Part shown: in pieces, positions 21,408-32,738 of the stretch
Position numbering within the stretch: the first letter of the stretch is position 1
How the letters are laid out: each line of letters begins with the position of its first letter
NCBI GenBank assembly: GCA_028095005.1
Contig: CM051459.1
Span: 274,555,229-274,619,228 of the forward strand
Length of the DNA: 64,000 bases
Direction: 5' to 3'
From: Rhynchospora pubera
Taxonomy: Eukaryota > Streptophyta > Magnoliopsida > Poales > Cyperaceae
Program-made: the position numbers and the translations under genes
The notes under the pieces: model-generated
Told to the model about the DNA's origin: nothing
Database searches by the model: none
Seen by the model: the letters and a program-made list of their open reading frames with translations, nothing else

Positions 21408-24400
21408 ATGCCAGCAATGCCTAATTCTGGCGGTAAGCCAAGCCAATCTGATCACCGGGCCAACCATTTTATAGCTTGGTATCGGCCATCGAGTTTAATT
21501 TCAATTTGATTTTTTTTGTTACAGATTGTTTTGGGTTTAATTTTGTGCTTTTAATTGTGGTTTTATTAGGAGGCAGTTGATTCTACAGCAAAGGAAATCC
21601 TTGCCAATTGCATCAGGTTCCTTTTTTCTTCAATTTTTTTATTGTTGAAATTGGATGGATTGATAAATTAACTGAAACGTGAAAAAAGAGAAAGAAAGTT
21701 AATGGCCAATTGACTAAATTTATCTGGTCTCTTTATTGTGCTTGCAATTATTTAAGTGTGGTACGTCTTATTTTTCATTGGATATCTATATAACTATGCT
21801 AAATATTATCTGTGGGTTTCAGTTGAGAAAAGGCTTGTGGAGGAAGTGAAAAAGAATGACACTTTAATTGTTGTTGGAGAAACTGGAAGTGGGAAAACAA
21901 CACGTAAGTTTTCTGCGAAATTTTCTTGCTTTTAAATCGCATTCTGGCATACCATTGTCTTACCAATTTGCTACCTTGTTTTTTTATTGTCGATATGCTT
22001 CTTTGGCCTATCAAGAGTTTAGAGAGCAGTTAATATGAGCTGCAGAAAAATACATAATAAAATATATGGCGCTCTTAAGGTTATTCTCAGTTCCTGTTTG
22101 CCTTACGTTCTTTCTTAGTTCTGCCATTTTGTTCATAAGCCTTATTCAATCTATAATTGAATGATCATTTTAATCAGTGTCGAACTGTCAATGAAGAGTT
22201 TATCTTTTTTTTTTTCTGTGAGATAAGAATCGGTTTTTCTTTTTAATCAGGCACTAAGATATCTGTTCAGTTTTAAGCAAAATATAATATAATACCAATT
22301 GCCTTTTGGTAAGTTTCTGAAGAACGAGTATATCTTTCTCTACTACTTGTAGTTGTGGTGTTGTTGATCATTTCTACTTTTATTTTTGAACAACTTATGC
22401 AGAACTACCCCAATACCTTAACATTGCTGGCTTTTGCCAAGACAACAAGATAATAGGGATTACTCAGCCTCGTCGAGTGGCTGCTGTTACTGTTGCCAAG
22501 CGTGTAGCTGAAGAGTGTAATGTTGAGTTAGGTCAGAAGGTTGGGTACTCCATTCGATTTGATGACATGACAACTGCTGCCACCAGGATCAAGTATATGA
22601 CAGACGGTTTACTCGTAAGGTAATATAAATCTATTTTTGGTCACATTTTTCAAGACCAAAGAATTTACCATACTGCCAGTATTTAATTTTACAAGTTCTG
22701 GTGCTGAGCTGGTTTGTGCCAAGTAAAATAAGGTTTTTATTTGGTTCTGTTGGTCATTGTTGTTTGTGCCGCACCTATTCCAAGATTTTCACTTGAAACT
22801 CAAGTGGACTCCCAAAGCAAAATATAAAATAAAATTTAGGTTTTTATCTAATTTCTGTGTTTTGATTTCTCTTTTCAGGGAGGCTCTTTTAGACCCGCAT
22901 CTCTCTAAATACAGTATCATTATAGTGGATGAAGCACATGAGCGAACAGTGCACACTGATGTACTATTAGGCTTGTTGAAAAATGTGCAATGCGCTAGAT
23001 CAAAAATTTCTGAAATAAACAGACAGATTGGAAAGACAAATGATGAAAAGAACTTCAAGCAAGACCAATCTCAGGGGTTTGTTTTGAAACCATGCCAGAC
23101 TTCCAAATTAGCCCCTCTTAAGTTAATAATTATGTCAGCCAGCTTGGATGCTAGGTGTTTCTCTGAGTATTTTGGTGGTGCCAAGGCTGTGCATGTTCAA
23201 GGGAGGCAGTATCCTGTAGATATACTGTACACATATCAGCCTGAACCTGATTATCTGGATGCTACTCTTATTGCTATTTTTCAGGTTTGTCCTGTCTTCT
23301 CTAGAGATTATACTGATTATTTGACTCGATTCTATGTATGAGATATATAATATTTACTAATAATGAGTATAACATATGCTATCTGGATAAATTAAAACAT
23401 TTGTTTTTTTGAGGGATCACAAGTAGTAATTTAAAATATTCTAATAGCACCAGTGAATTTTTTTGCATTATGAAGTAACAACCTGTAGTATTGATTTTTT
23501 TCTTGTTACTGCTGAACCATAGGTCCATAGCTTTATGTGATGATTTATGTTCTGTTGTATATGCATATATTTTTCACTTTCGTAAGAATTGATCTCTTCT
23601 CCAAAGCATTAAGTTTGAACTAAAATCAGGGGGAAAATTTTGAAGAATTGTTTTTGTAAGTTTCATTAGATTTGATTGAGACAACACGAAAAAAATAAGA
23701 GTCATAATCCTAATTCCTGAGCAAACTGGACACTTGTATAATAGTTGGTCATGGTCATATTATATGCTGTTCTATTCTAGTTTTCGACTTGTATATGTTT
23801 CTAGATGTTCTTAATTCCATTCTCTCCTATTGGCACACTTATCATTACCTAAGTTATGTTCTCATTACTTTCATAGATTCATTTAGAGGAGGGACCAGGC
23901 GATATCCTTGCTTTTTTAACTGGCCAAGAGGAGATCGAATCAGTAGAGAGGCTTGTACAAGAGCGAATTCAACAACTGCCGCAAGAAAATAATAAAGTTA
24001 CAACCATCCCTATTTATTCTTCTCTTCCATCAGATCAGCAAATGAATGCTTTCAAGCCGGCTCCTTCGGGCTTTCGAAAAGTAATTCTTTAAATTTGTTT
24101 ACATTCAAAATTGCTAAATTTTAAAAGTAATTTGGTGTTTTCTTGTTACACTATAATCATCTTCTGGTATTTTTTTTTTTTGTACGCTCTTTTTTTATGG
24201 TAGGTTATCTTGGCTACAAATATTGCTGAAACATCTGTGACAATACCTGGTATTAAGTATGTTATTGACCCTGGTTTAGTAAAAGCTCGATCATATAATC
24301 CTGTGACGGGTATGGAATCATTAATTATAATTCCCACCTCTAAAGCTCAGGCCCTCCAAAGAAGGTAATTTGGTTGTTTCTTTTAGGTTCCTTCATTAGC

Positions 24401-26011
24401 TTTTTGTGTGATGGTAGATAAATATAATGACTAGAATTTTCTTTTATGGTAGTGGACGAGCAGGGAGAGAAGGGCCTGGGAAATGCTTTAGGCTTTACCC
24501 AGAGAGTGAGTTTGTAAAAATGGTTGATTCAACTGTGCCTGAAATAAAACGTTGCAACCTTTCAAATGTCGTCCTCCAGCTTAAGGCTCTTGGTGTTGAT
24601 GACATCATTGGGTTTGATTTCATGGAAAAGCCTTCAAGGTAATATTTACTGCCATGCATTCTCTGTGATAATAAATGTTGTCTCGCTTGGTAAACAGTAT
24701 TGTAGAGACAATTCTAAATTTCTAATATTTATTTGCATGATATTTTTTTTGACAGGATGGCAATAGTGAAATCTCTGGAACAATTGCTTCTGCTAGGTGC
24801 TTTGACAGATGACTATAAGCTGTCAAATCCTGTAGGAGTTCAAATGGCCAGGCTGCCACTGGATCCAATGTACTCTAAGGCATTGATTGTGGCTAACGAA
24901 TTTAAATGCTTGGAAGAGATGTTGATTGTTGTCTCTATGCTTTCAGTTGAATCTATTTTCTACTGTCCCCGTGAGAAGTTAGAAGAGGTGCACATTTGGA
25001 ACTTCTTTTAGGATTGTCCTATTTTTGGAGATCAGTTTGTTTCTTTGGAGAAGCATCTAAGACTTATGTCTGCGATGTGTATCCTTTAGGGGGCTTAAAT
25101 CATGATCTCTTGAGTACCATCTCAGTAACTCCCTTCTAGGTACTTACCCTTTTTATCTAGTATATTATTAATTTTTTTCATAATTAGGCAAGGGCTGCGA
25201 GGAAAAACTTTTCAAGCTCAGAGGGGGATCACATAACATTGGTAAATGTGTACCGAGCTGCGGCAGATTGTATAGAAAAGGGAAAAAATTCAAACATGAA
25301 AGAGAAAACAATGGAGAAGACCCTAAACAAATGGTGCAGGGAGAATTTCATAAATTACCGGTCACTTAGACATGCACGAGACATCCATAGGTTTGTCTCT
25401 TAATTTCTTTATAGTCAAGTATTTTTAATCTTTTATTGAGGCATTTTTGTTATGACCTAGTTTCTTTTTATTTGGTCCTTTATAAGCGGGTTTATTTTCT
25501 GTAATGTGCTGATATATATATTTTTTTTTTAAACTGGTTTTGGCAGTCAAATTCAGGGGCATGTACAGCAGATGGGACTAAATATCTTGTCCTGTGGAGA
25601 AGACATACTTCAGTTCAGGAGATGTCTCACTGCCTCATTTTTCCTAAATGCAGCTATTAGGCAACCCGATGGTTCCTACAGGTCCAAAATATCCATATCA
25701 TTTTTTACGGTTCCATCTAAAATATTTAATACATAACAGGTTCTATTGTCACCGGTCTTGATTTATTTTTGTTTTTTATACATATTTAAAATGTTTAGTC
25801 TGATCCTTTTTTATTTTCATGGTCAAGCAGGGCCATGGCAAGTGGTCAAAATGTTCAGATTCATCCTTCATCAGTTCTGTTCCGAACAAAGACGGATTGT
25901 ATTATATTTAATGAGTTGATACGGACAAACCAGACCTATGTCAGAAATTTGACTCGGGTTGATCCTTTGTGGTTGGCTGAATTGGCACCTCAGTACTATG
26001 CAGAAGGCTAA
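21408..26011 (+). CDS. DEAH-box ATP-dependent RNA helicase (DEAH10/DHX33-like)
   Basis: Hand-built model of 12 exons and 707 codons: join(21408..21478, 21570..21616, 21823..21903, 22403..22619, 22879..23284, 23877..24080, 24204..24364, 24453..24638, 24756..24987, 25188..25390, 25547..25681, 25831..26011). All introns are GT-AG and all phases match. Motif I is GETGSGKTT (58-66), then TQPRRVAA (Ia), TDGLL (Ib), DEAH (156-159), MSAS (III, where most family members have SAT), FLTGQEEIE (IV), LATNIAETSVTIPG (V) and QRSGRAGREGPG (VI, split by intron 7). The winged-helix/HA2 region and the OB-fold follow, ending VDPLWLAELAPQYYAEG. DEAH helicases of this size remodel RNA-protein complexes in splicing or ribosome biogenesis in the nucleus; this subgroup looks closest to plant DEAH10 and animal DHX33, from memory of motifs only. 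Exon 1 is the least certain: the better-looking donor GGCG/GTAAGC breaks the frame, while TTG/GTATCG at 21479 keeps it. Confidence 0.92.
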
Positions 26012-26394
26012 GGGCGGCACAAATGTTCAGTGCTTGCTATTCGGTCAAGTTTGATTTTATAACTGCTTGCAATTAGCTTGCTTGAATCAATTTCAAGCCA
26101 TTAACGAGCCAAGCTATCGGAAGCTGGAATCACTCGTGATTCGTGAATCAAATTCAAGCTGTATCAGCTCGTTGGAAAGCAGTCCGCTGACTAGATTTGC
26201 TTAATATGTGCATATGTATTTTTATGAATTTCTAGGTTCATTATGAACTTGACTTGTGTAAGTTAGGTCTTTTCTATCTAAAACAAAATTATAATTTCAG
26301 TCTTTGTCTCTTTGATTCATTCATTTCAACCTGAACTTCTGATAAACTCAATTCAAATATCAAATATCTGATGTGTTTGTACATTAGCAATGAT
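26012..26394. other. 3' flank of the DEAH helicase
   Basis: Likely 3' UTR and downstream spacer. No additional gene was recognised. Confidence 0.5.
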
Positions 26395-26660
26395 AACTGT
26401 CCTGTAATTTTGTCATCCCTTGTCATCGCTAAACGCAAACTGAACACAAAACAAACAAGATAAACATATAAACGATCAAAGTGAACATTTATAGATAAAT
26501 AAGTGTTGTCATCTCTTGTTTAAATTTTTATATGCATATTTAGCTCATTTTTATTGAACTTATTTGTTTATATGTGTTCATTTTGATCACTATATATGTT
26601 CATCTTGTTTATTTTATGTGTTCACTTTTTATTTAGCACACGGCGGTAATCAATTTCCTT
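26395..26660. mobile_element. Foldback MITE family F, copy 1
   Basis: Quasi-palindromic AT-rich element with AAAGTGAACATTTATAGA and TGTTCATTTTGATCACTA style arms around a TATATGCATATTTAGCTC centre. The reverse complement of 57105-57345 matches it along its length, including TTGTCATC.CTTGTTTA. The two are therefore copies of one family in opposite orientation. Non-coding; ends approximate. Confidence 0.7.
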
Positions 26661-28460
26661 TGTCCATCTAGGTTCTAGGCGGCTAGGCGTAGGCCCTCAT
26701 CGGAATTCCTATATACCATCCTAATGGTATGCCATCCCTGCCATCCTTATGGACTCACACTGGAAGGCCCATTAATTTCTCCATAGTCACGTGAGATGCA
26801 TGTGAGACAATTATTTCTGATTCTTGAAAACCCCCTTTCTCTCTCTCTCCCAATTCCCATCAGACCTCTTTCCGATCAGATCTCTCTCTAGCGAATTTTT
26901 TTTCTCTTCGCTCAGATTGACTGGAGTAATCTCAGAAAATCGATACAACAAGAGACAAGGTCTCCATCGTTGAACCTAGACGAAGCTTTTCAGCTCTGGA
27001 CCAATCAAAATCCATGGTATGCATTCCCCAAATCGATTCCACTCTCTCTAAAAAATGCTTTATTCTTACGATTAGCTCAAAAATCAGGATCAATAGTTGA
27101 ATCTTTCACCAAAACTTTCGATAATTGAAACTTTATGCTAACTTGATGCCATTTTACATTTTTTCTATTTCAGATTTTTAGAGAAAGAGATTAGTACAGA
27201 GGATGAAAGGCTAGACAATGTAAGTATTTTTGTTTTGCTTTTACTGAAATATTTTGATTTTCAATTCCACTGTTTGATTTGTGGTTTTGGCGTGTTCAAT
27301 TCTCGATCAGATCTATTCTAGATCGTTGTTTGATTTTCTCCCTAATGTCTCAAGTAACCTCTTGAACGGATCTTAATTCTTTTTAATTTGTTTGAAATTG
27401 AAAAATAGATTCAGATTTGTTCTAGATCATACCAAAAGGAGCACATCATGCTCTATTATTTCAAATTTGAAGTGAGGATTATAGAAATTTATCCTTGTCT
27501 TTACGTTACCTCTTTCATTCTCCATGAAATTTTGATTAGTTCTTCTTGGAAGGTGTTTAAAGTTAGTTTTACTGAAATTATTTAAGATGATATGCAAAAT
27601 ATGTAGTTTTGAGGTAATTCACTATGCGCTAAAGTCAAGACCCAGCTTTAATTGATGAAGCTGAGGTTTAGTGCTACCAGAATCTATACAACTCCACCAA
27701 AGCAACTAAGGTATTGGCTAGAGAGAGTATATAATAAGAAAGTAAAATTTGTTATTGAAAGGAGTATATAATATAGCATTATAGGTATTAGTTATTTTTT
27801 GACATCTTTATTTAGTGTATTAATTTTTGCACATGTCTAGGGATTAAATTATATTTTTCAAAGAAGTATATAACATAGAATAGTAGCTATTGATTCATCG
27901 TAACTGTGTAGTTAGTACTGTGAGTTGTTTACAATAATATCTAATAAGGGAGTACATATCAAAAACCTAGCTGGTGTGTTTGGTATTTTAGTATAGGTTT
28001 AAAAGGAGTACAAAATATAGAATAAGAGATTAAATAATATCTAACAAGGGAGTACATATTTCTTGTATCTGTGAAGATAGTTTTGTAAGTGTTATGTAAT
28101 AAGGAAGTAAAATTTGTTATTGAAAGGAGTACATAATATATATAAATTTTATACATTATCTTTTTAAAATTTTCAGGTCATGTCATCTATCTTGAAGGTC
28201 GTTAAAAAAGAAGTAAAGAGCAAGAAGAAATGAATTTGCATTGACCCATTTGTTCTGGTAATTAAATTTGATCTATATTTCCTTGGATAATTGTTATTAC
28301 AATGGAAAGGAATCACACATACTTTTCATATGTTTTCTGTATGCAGAGAGCATTGTCTCATGATTTCATTTCCTACATAGACCAATCAAATCCTGATTAT
28401 TTAATTCTTTAATCTGTCACATAGGCCTTAATTGCATTTTTTTACATAATTTCTCATTTT

Positions 28461-30616
28461 CTCTCACTTCTGTTTGTATTTATTTTCTAATGTATAATAA
28501 TTGATTACATAGTTTTATATTAAGGAGTACTTTTTAGAAGTACAAATTGAATGTCAGTTTTTAAATAAGTATATATAGATTTATACCTTTTAGAAGTATT
28601 AATTTTCTAGCAAGGGAGTATCTTTTTTGGAGTAAAGGAGTATCTTATGAGTTATTTTATAGTTGCAATCTGATATTACAAACTAATGTATCATTCTTTG
28701 GATGAAGGATATAACCTATGTTGCACGGATGCGGGTGCGGGTGTCATATCCGACACGATGCGGGTGCGGGGATGCGGCATTTTTTAAAAATTACAGATAC
28801 GATAGTATATATAAATAATAAAAAAAATCATATTATATATCAAACTATATGTTTTTTTTAAACAGATCAACAACAGTAATTGTAGCAAAGTACCATAAGT
28901 ACCATAAGACATTAAGTACCAGTGGAAAGTTAGAAACAGAAACAAGCAATAGCGCATACAATGTAATGATGTACCAAGTAGTACCATACAAGTTGCAACT
29001 TGCAACAAAAGCAGTAGCACATACAAGTAATTACAAACACATGATACAACAACATAAGTAATTAGCCTTGCTATTAGCCTATTAGTCTAGTTATCTACTG
29101 CTTTGATACAAACATAAGTAGTTAAGCACCAGTAACAAAAGAAGATATAATCAATTAAGCACATATAATCAATTAACTAGCTAGCTCTATATTTGATCAA
29201 GTTAAGCACATATATAATCAGTTAAGCACACACTAAATTTGATATTGCAATTAGTTAAGCACACACAGATTTGGTAACTAAACAACTATTTGAAATTTTC
29301 AGTTTTAGCCTTTTAGGAATAGGAACCAATGCATTTACCAGCTACCAGGCTAGAGGGCAGAGGCGGACTGGCAGAGCAAACTCTGAGCAGAGACGGAGCC
29401 GAGAGGGAGAGGTTGGAGTGACTCAGCGGAGGTAGGAGAGTATGGAGGCGGAGTCGAGAGTGAGAGTCTGATCAGAGAGTGAGACCCGAGAGGTGAGTTG
29501 AGTCTTGAGTGCCTGAGAGCATGAAAGGTGAGTTGAGTGCTTGAGAGAGTGAGAGACTGAGATGAGGGGTCAGGCGACGAAGAGGAAGAGGAGAGGAGAC
29601 GGCGGATGGCGGATGACGGATGGTGCGACGGCGATGGCGATGCTAATGGCCGACGGCCGACGGCCGACTGGTGGGTGGTGAGAGATGGTGGAGAGGAAGA
29701 GTTTAGACTATGAGATTGAAAAAGAGATAGAATAACGGCGGGAGATGTGTTTTAGTTAGGGACTTAGGGTTAGCACAGCGCAGCGCCGCCCCAAAATTTT
29801 CTGACAAAAAAATTGAACCGCGTCCGAAACGTATATAAACGAATGAAGAACGAATCCTGACCGAATCCAAGCCGCACTTATACGAATTCTGACCGAATCC
29901 TTCAGTCAAACTCATTAAAAAATTTGGATACGCCACGTGGAGCATCGGGTGCGAATCGCACGCGAATCGCATGCGAATCCGCGTCGGATACGGGATACGA
30001 GTGTATTTTGGAGTATCCATGTAACATAGGATATAACTCTCAGAGAGCATTCTCTACTGGTTCTATTTCCTACATAGACCAATCAAATTCTAATCTTCTG
30101 GGACCCGCTTTTGATAAGTCAAATTTTCTCTTTATTGTGTCAAGCAACAAAGAGAGTACAAAACATAGAATGATATCTAACAAGGGCCCCGCATTGTCTA
30201 CTGGTTCTATTTCCTACATACGCATAATTTTTCATTTTCTCTCATTTCTGTTTGTATTTATTTTCTAATGTATAATAAGTGAGTACATAGTTTTATATTA
30301 AGGAGTACTTTTTAGAAGTACAAATTGAATGTCAGTTTTTAAATAAGTATATAGATTTATACCTTTTAAAAGTATTAATTTTCTAGCAAGGGAGTATCTT
30401 TTTTGGAGTAAAGGAGCATCTTATGAGTTATTTTATAGTTGCAGTCTGATATTACAAACAAATGTATCATTCTTTGGATGAAGGATATAACTCTCAGAGA
30501 ACATTCTCTACTGGTTCTATTTCCTACATAGACCAATCAAATTCTAATCTTCTAGGACCCGCTTTTGATAAGTCAAATTTTCTCTTTGTTGTGTCAAGCA
30601 ACAAAGAGAGTACAAA
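28461..30616. repeat. Segmental tandem duplication (copy A split by a transposon, copy B intact)
   Basis: Copy A comprises about 28461-28715 plus 30038-30185; copy B is about 30238-30616. They share, in order, TGTTTGTATTTATTTTCTAA, TTTAGAAGTACAAATTGAAT, TTTTCTAGCAAGGGAGTATC, GGATGAAGGATATAAC, then TTCCTACATAGACCAATCAA and GCTTTTGATAAGTCAAATTT. They differ by a few substitutions. A partial third copy of the last part lies at about 28345-28400. Non-coding. Confidence 0.85.
28716..30029. mobile_element. hAT-like TIR element with CTATGTTGCACGGAT ends
   Basis: A 1314-bp element whose ends are inverted repeats, CTATGTTGCACGGAT on the left and the complement CTATGTTACATGGAT on the right. It is flanked by the 8-bp duplication GATATAAC (28708-28715 and 30030-30037). 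Subterminal blocks are rich in GATGCGGGTGCGGG on the left and GCGAATCGCATGCGAATC on the right. The interior has a GA-rich segment (about 29390-29700) and no transposase, so it is non-autonomous. Similar CTATGTTGC-type ends are widespread in plant genomes. The 8-bp TSD favours hAT, but an adjoining G would also allow a 9-bp, Mutator-type reading. Confidence 0.85.
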
Positions 30617-31445
30617 ACATAGAATAAGGGAGTAAATAATATCTAACAAGGGAGTACATATCAAGAACCTGACAGGTTTGTCTGGTATTTTAGCATAGGC
30701 TTAAAGGAGTACAAAACATAGGATAAGAGAGTAAATAATATCTAACAAAGGAGTACATATTAAGAACCTGACAGGTGTGTTTGGTATTTTAGCATAGGCT
30801 TAAAGGAGTACAAAACATAGGATAAGGAAGTAAATAATATATAACAAGAGAGTACATATCAAGAAACTTTGTTGTTTGTTTGTTGTTTTAGTATAGGCTT
30901 AAAGGAGTACAAAATATAGGATAAGGGAGTAAATAATATTTTACAAGGGAGTACATATCAAGAACCTGACAGGTGGTATTTTAGCATAATCTTAAAGGAG
31001 TAAATAATATCTAACAAGGGATTACATATCAAGAACCTGACATGTGTATTTGGTATTTTAGCATAATCTTAAAGGAGTACAAAATATAACATAAGAGAGT
31101 AAATAATATCTAACAAGGAAGTACATATCAAGAACCTGACATGTGTGTTTGGTATTTTAGCATAATCTTAAAGGAGTACAAAATATAGGATAAGAGAGTA
31201 AATAATATCTAACAATGAAGTACATATCAAGAACCTGACATGTGTGTTTGGTATTTTAGTATAATCTTAAAGGAGTACAAAATATAGCATAACGGAGTAA
31301 ATAATATCTAACAAAGGAGTACATATCAAGAACCTAGCAGGTGTGTTTGGTATTTTAGCATAGGCTTAAAGAAGTAAAAAACATATGATAAGGAAGTAAA
31401 TAATATCTAACAACGGAGTACATATCAAGAACCTGGCAGTTGTGT
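30600..31445. repeat. Minisatellite, ~75-105-bp unit, about nine copies
   Basis: A tandem array of imperfect units. Each contains AAAGGAGTACAAAA(C/T)ATA, TAAATAATATCTAACAA, GGAGTACATATCAAGAACCT and GTGTTTGGTATTTTAGCATA. The landmark AAGAACCTGACA or a variant recurs about nine times. An isolated unit at about 27935-28070 is the likely source or an outlier. The last unit ends just before the TTTTGCAG acceptor-like site of fragment D. Confidence 0.85.
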
Positions 31446-31606
31446 TTTGTTCTAACATTGGATAATTCTATGTTTTGCAGATTAACGTCAGTGATGATAA
31501 ACGTGTTGTTGCTTACCGGCTACTACTAGATCCTATCAATGAGGTGAAGCCGAAATTTAGATCTCCAAGTGAGTGTGTTCTCTTTGATCTTGAGGAAGAA
31601 AGCTGA

Positions 31607-32238
31607 ACTCGGTGGTTGACTGAAAAAATTACAAAACTTGATTGTTGAGTATAACTTAGTTGGTGTTGTTTGTTTTTGTTGGATGAAATTTTAATATTGG
31701 ATGTTTATTTGAACCTCTTAGGAAGAAATATACTCTCTTTTTAAGAATTACTCCCTTATTATATTGAATTCTTATTTGTACAATTTTTTGTCTGTTTGTT
31801 AAATGTCAATTTTGTATTCCATACGCAGAAATATATACTCTCTTACGGAGAAATATTTACTTTTTTAATTAATATTTTTAATTCTTATCTGATTATTCTT
31901 ATTTGAAATTTATATGTTGAATGCTTATCTGAACCTTTTTACAAAAAGTATATACTCCCATATGGAAAAGTATGTACTCTTTTTAGAAGAAGTATATACT
32001 TCCTTCATATTTTCAATTCTTATTTACACAATTTTATATGCTTGTTAAATGTTAATTTTGTATTCCATATGTAAAAGTATATACTCCCTTACGGAGAAAT
32101 ATTTACTTCCTTGTATTTCCAACTGATAGCTCCAAACTGCATAATTCAATATATTAATAATATTATTAATTTTTTTAATTTTATTAGAAAACACATTTAT
32201 ATACTCATTTACACTAATAGAAGTACTCCCAGTTTTTG
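31607..32238. other. AT-rich spacer with inverted TACTCC motifs
   Basis: No gene seen. The GGAGTA motif, dense on the plus strand at 27.7-31.4 kb, appears here mainly as its complement TACTCC (for example ATACTCCCTT) between about 31735 and 32230. The whole 27.7-32.2-kb block is therefore roughly symmetric, as in the subterminal regions of large DNA transposons. I found no TIR or TSD to prove an element. Confidence 0.4.
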
Positions 32239-32311
32239 AATGACGTTAGCGTCGCACAATCGTGCTGAAATCACAATGCTCCTTTTCTTTTGGACCAGCA
32301 CTCCAGTATTT

Positions 32312-32481
32312 TGGGCTAGCTTCGTATGGGATGTCCCAGGATGTCATTTTCCTGAGATGTCCCATATCAGCTCCGGGCCCTCATCACTCATCAGGGACTT
32401 ACATTACTTACGTAGAATTTGAAACTCAGCGTAAAAAAGGGGCCCATTCTATTAAAATCAAGCCTCAAAAAGATTTGGGCT
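32312..32481. promoter_or_regulatory. Three TGGGCY (site II / proteasome PRCE-type) elements upstream of RPT1
   Basis: TGGGCT at 32312-32317 and 32476-32481 and GGCCCA (complement TGGGCC) at 32441-32446 all lie within about 430 bp of the RPT1 ATG. TGGGCY site II motifs are bound by TCP factors in plant housekeeping promoters. TGGGC is also the core reported for NAC-dependent co-regulation of proteasome subunit genes under proteotoxic stress. The assignment to either is inferred from motif and position. Confidence 0.55.
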
Positions 32482-32703
32482 GGAGAAAGCAGTAATAACA
32501 GGCCTAGTTTATGATTTGCAACTCCGTCTGAAATAAGATCCGCTGAGATGGTCGAAAATTGTGAAAACCGAAGTAGACGACTGACCGACTGACTGATGGG
32601 TCCCACACATACCTCAGACCTAGAAATTGATTAGAGGAACTGGTTCTTTTCTTGTAGAGGAAGAAGGGTTCGTTCGACTCTTTTGCTGGCTTCTACTAGA
32701 TAA

Positions 32704-32722
32704 AGAGAGAGAGAGAGAGAGA
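32704..32722. repeat. (GA)n tract in RPT1 5' leader
   Basis: Short GA run immediately upstream of the RPT1 start codon, common in plant 5' UTRs. Confidence 0.8.
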
Positions 32723-32738
32723 CACAGAATCAGAATCA

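Larger units (their letters stand above)
26995..31606 (+). pseudogene. Exon-like fragments of an unidentified gene in repeat-rich DNA
   Basis: Three short open blocks have good splice borders. Block B, 27177-27220, follows TTTCAG and precedes GTAAGT. Block C, about 28177-28232, follows TTTTCAG. Block D, about 31482-31606, follows TTTTGCAG, and a strong GTGAGT donor sits inside it at about 31570. In one frame B+C reads FLEKEISTEDERLDNVMSSI and continues; D reads NVSDDKRVVAYRLLLDP and continues to TGA at about 31603-31605. I do not recognise the protein. A CT-rich, leader-like stretch at about 26830-27016 with an ATG at 27014 lies upstream but does not join B in frame. It could be a genuine small gene with repeat-filled introns, a pseudogene, or gene fragments captured by a transposon. 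Confidence 0.3.

Noticed and set aside
30600..31445. CRISPR-like array
   Set aside because: Units are contiguous tandem repeats of ~100 bp without unique spacers: a minisatellite.
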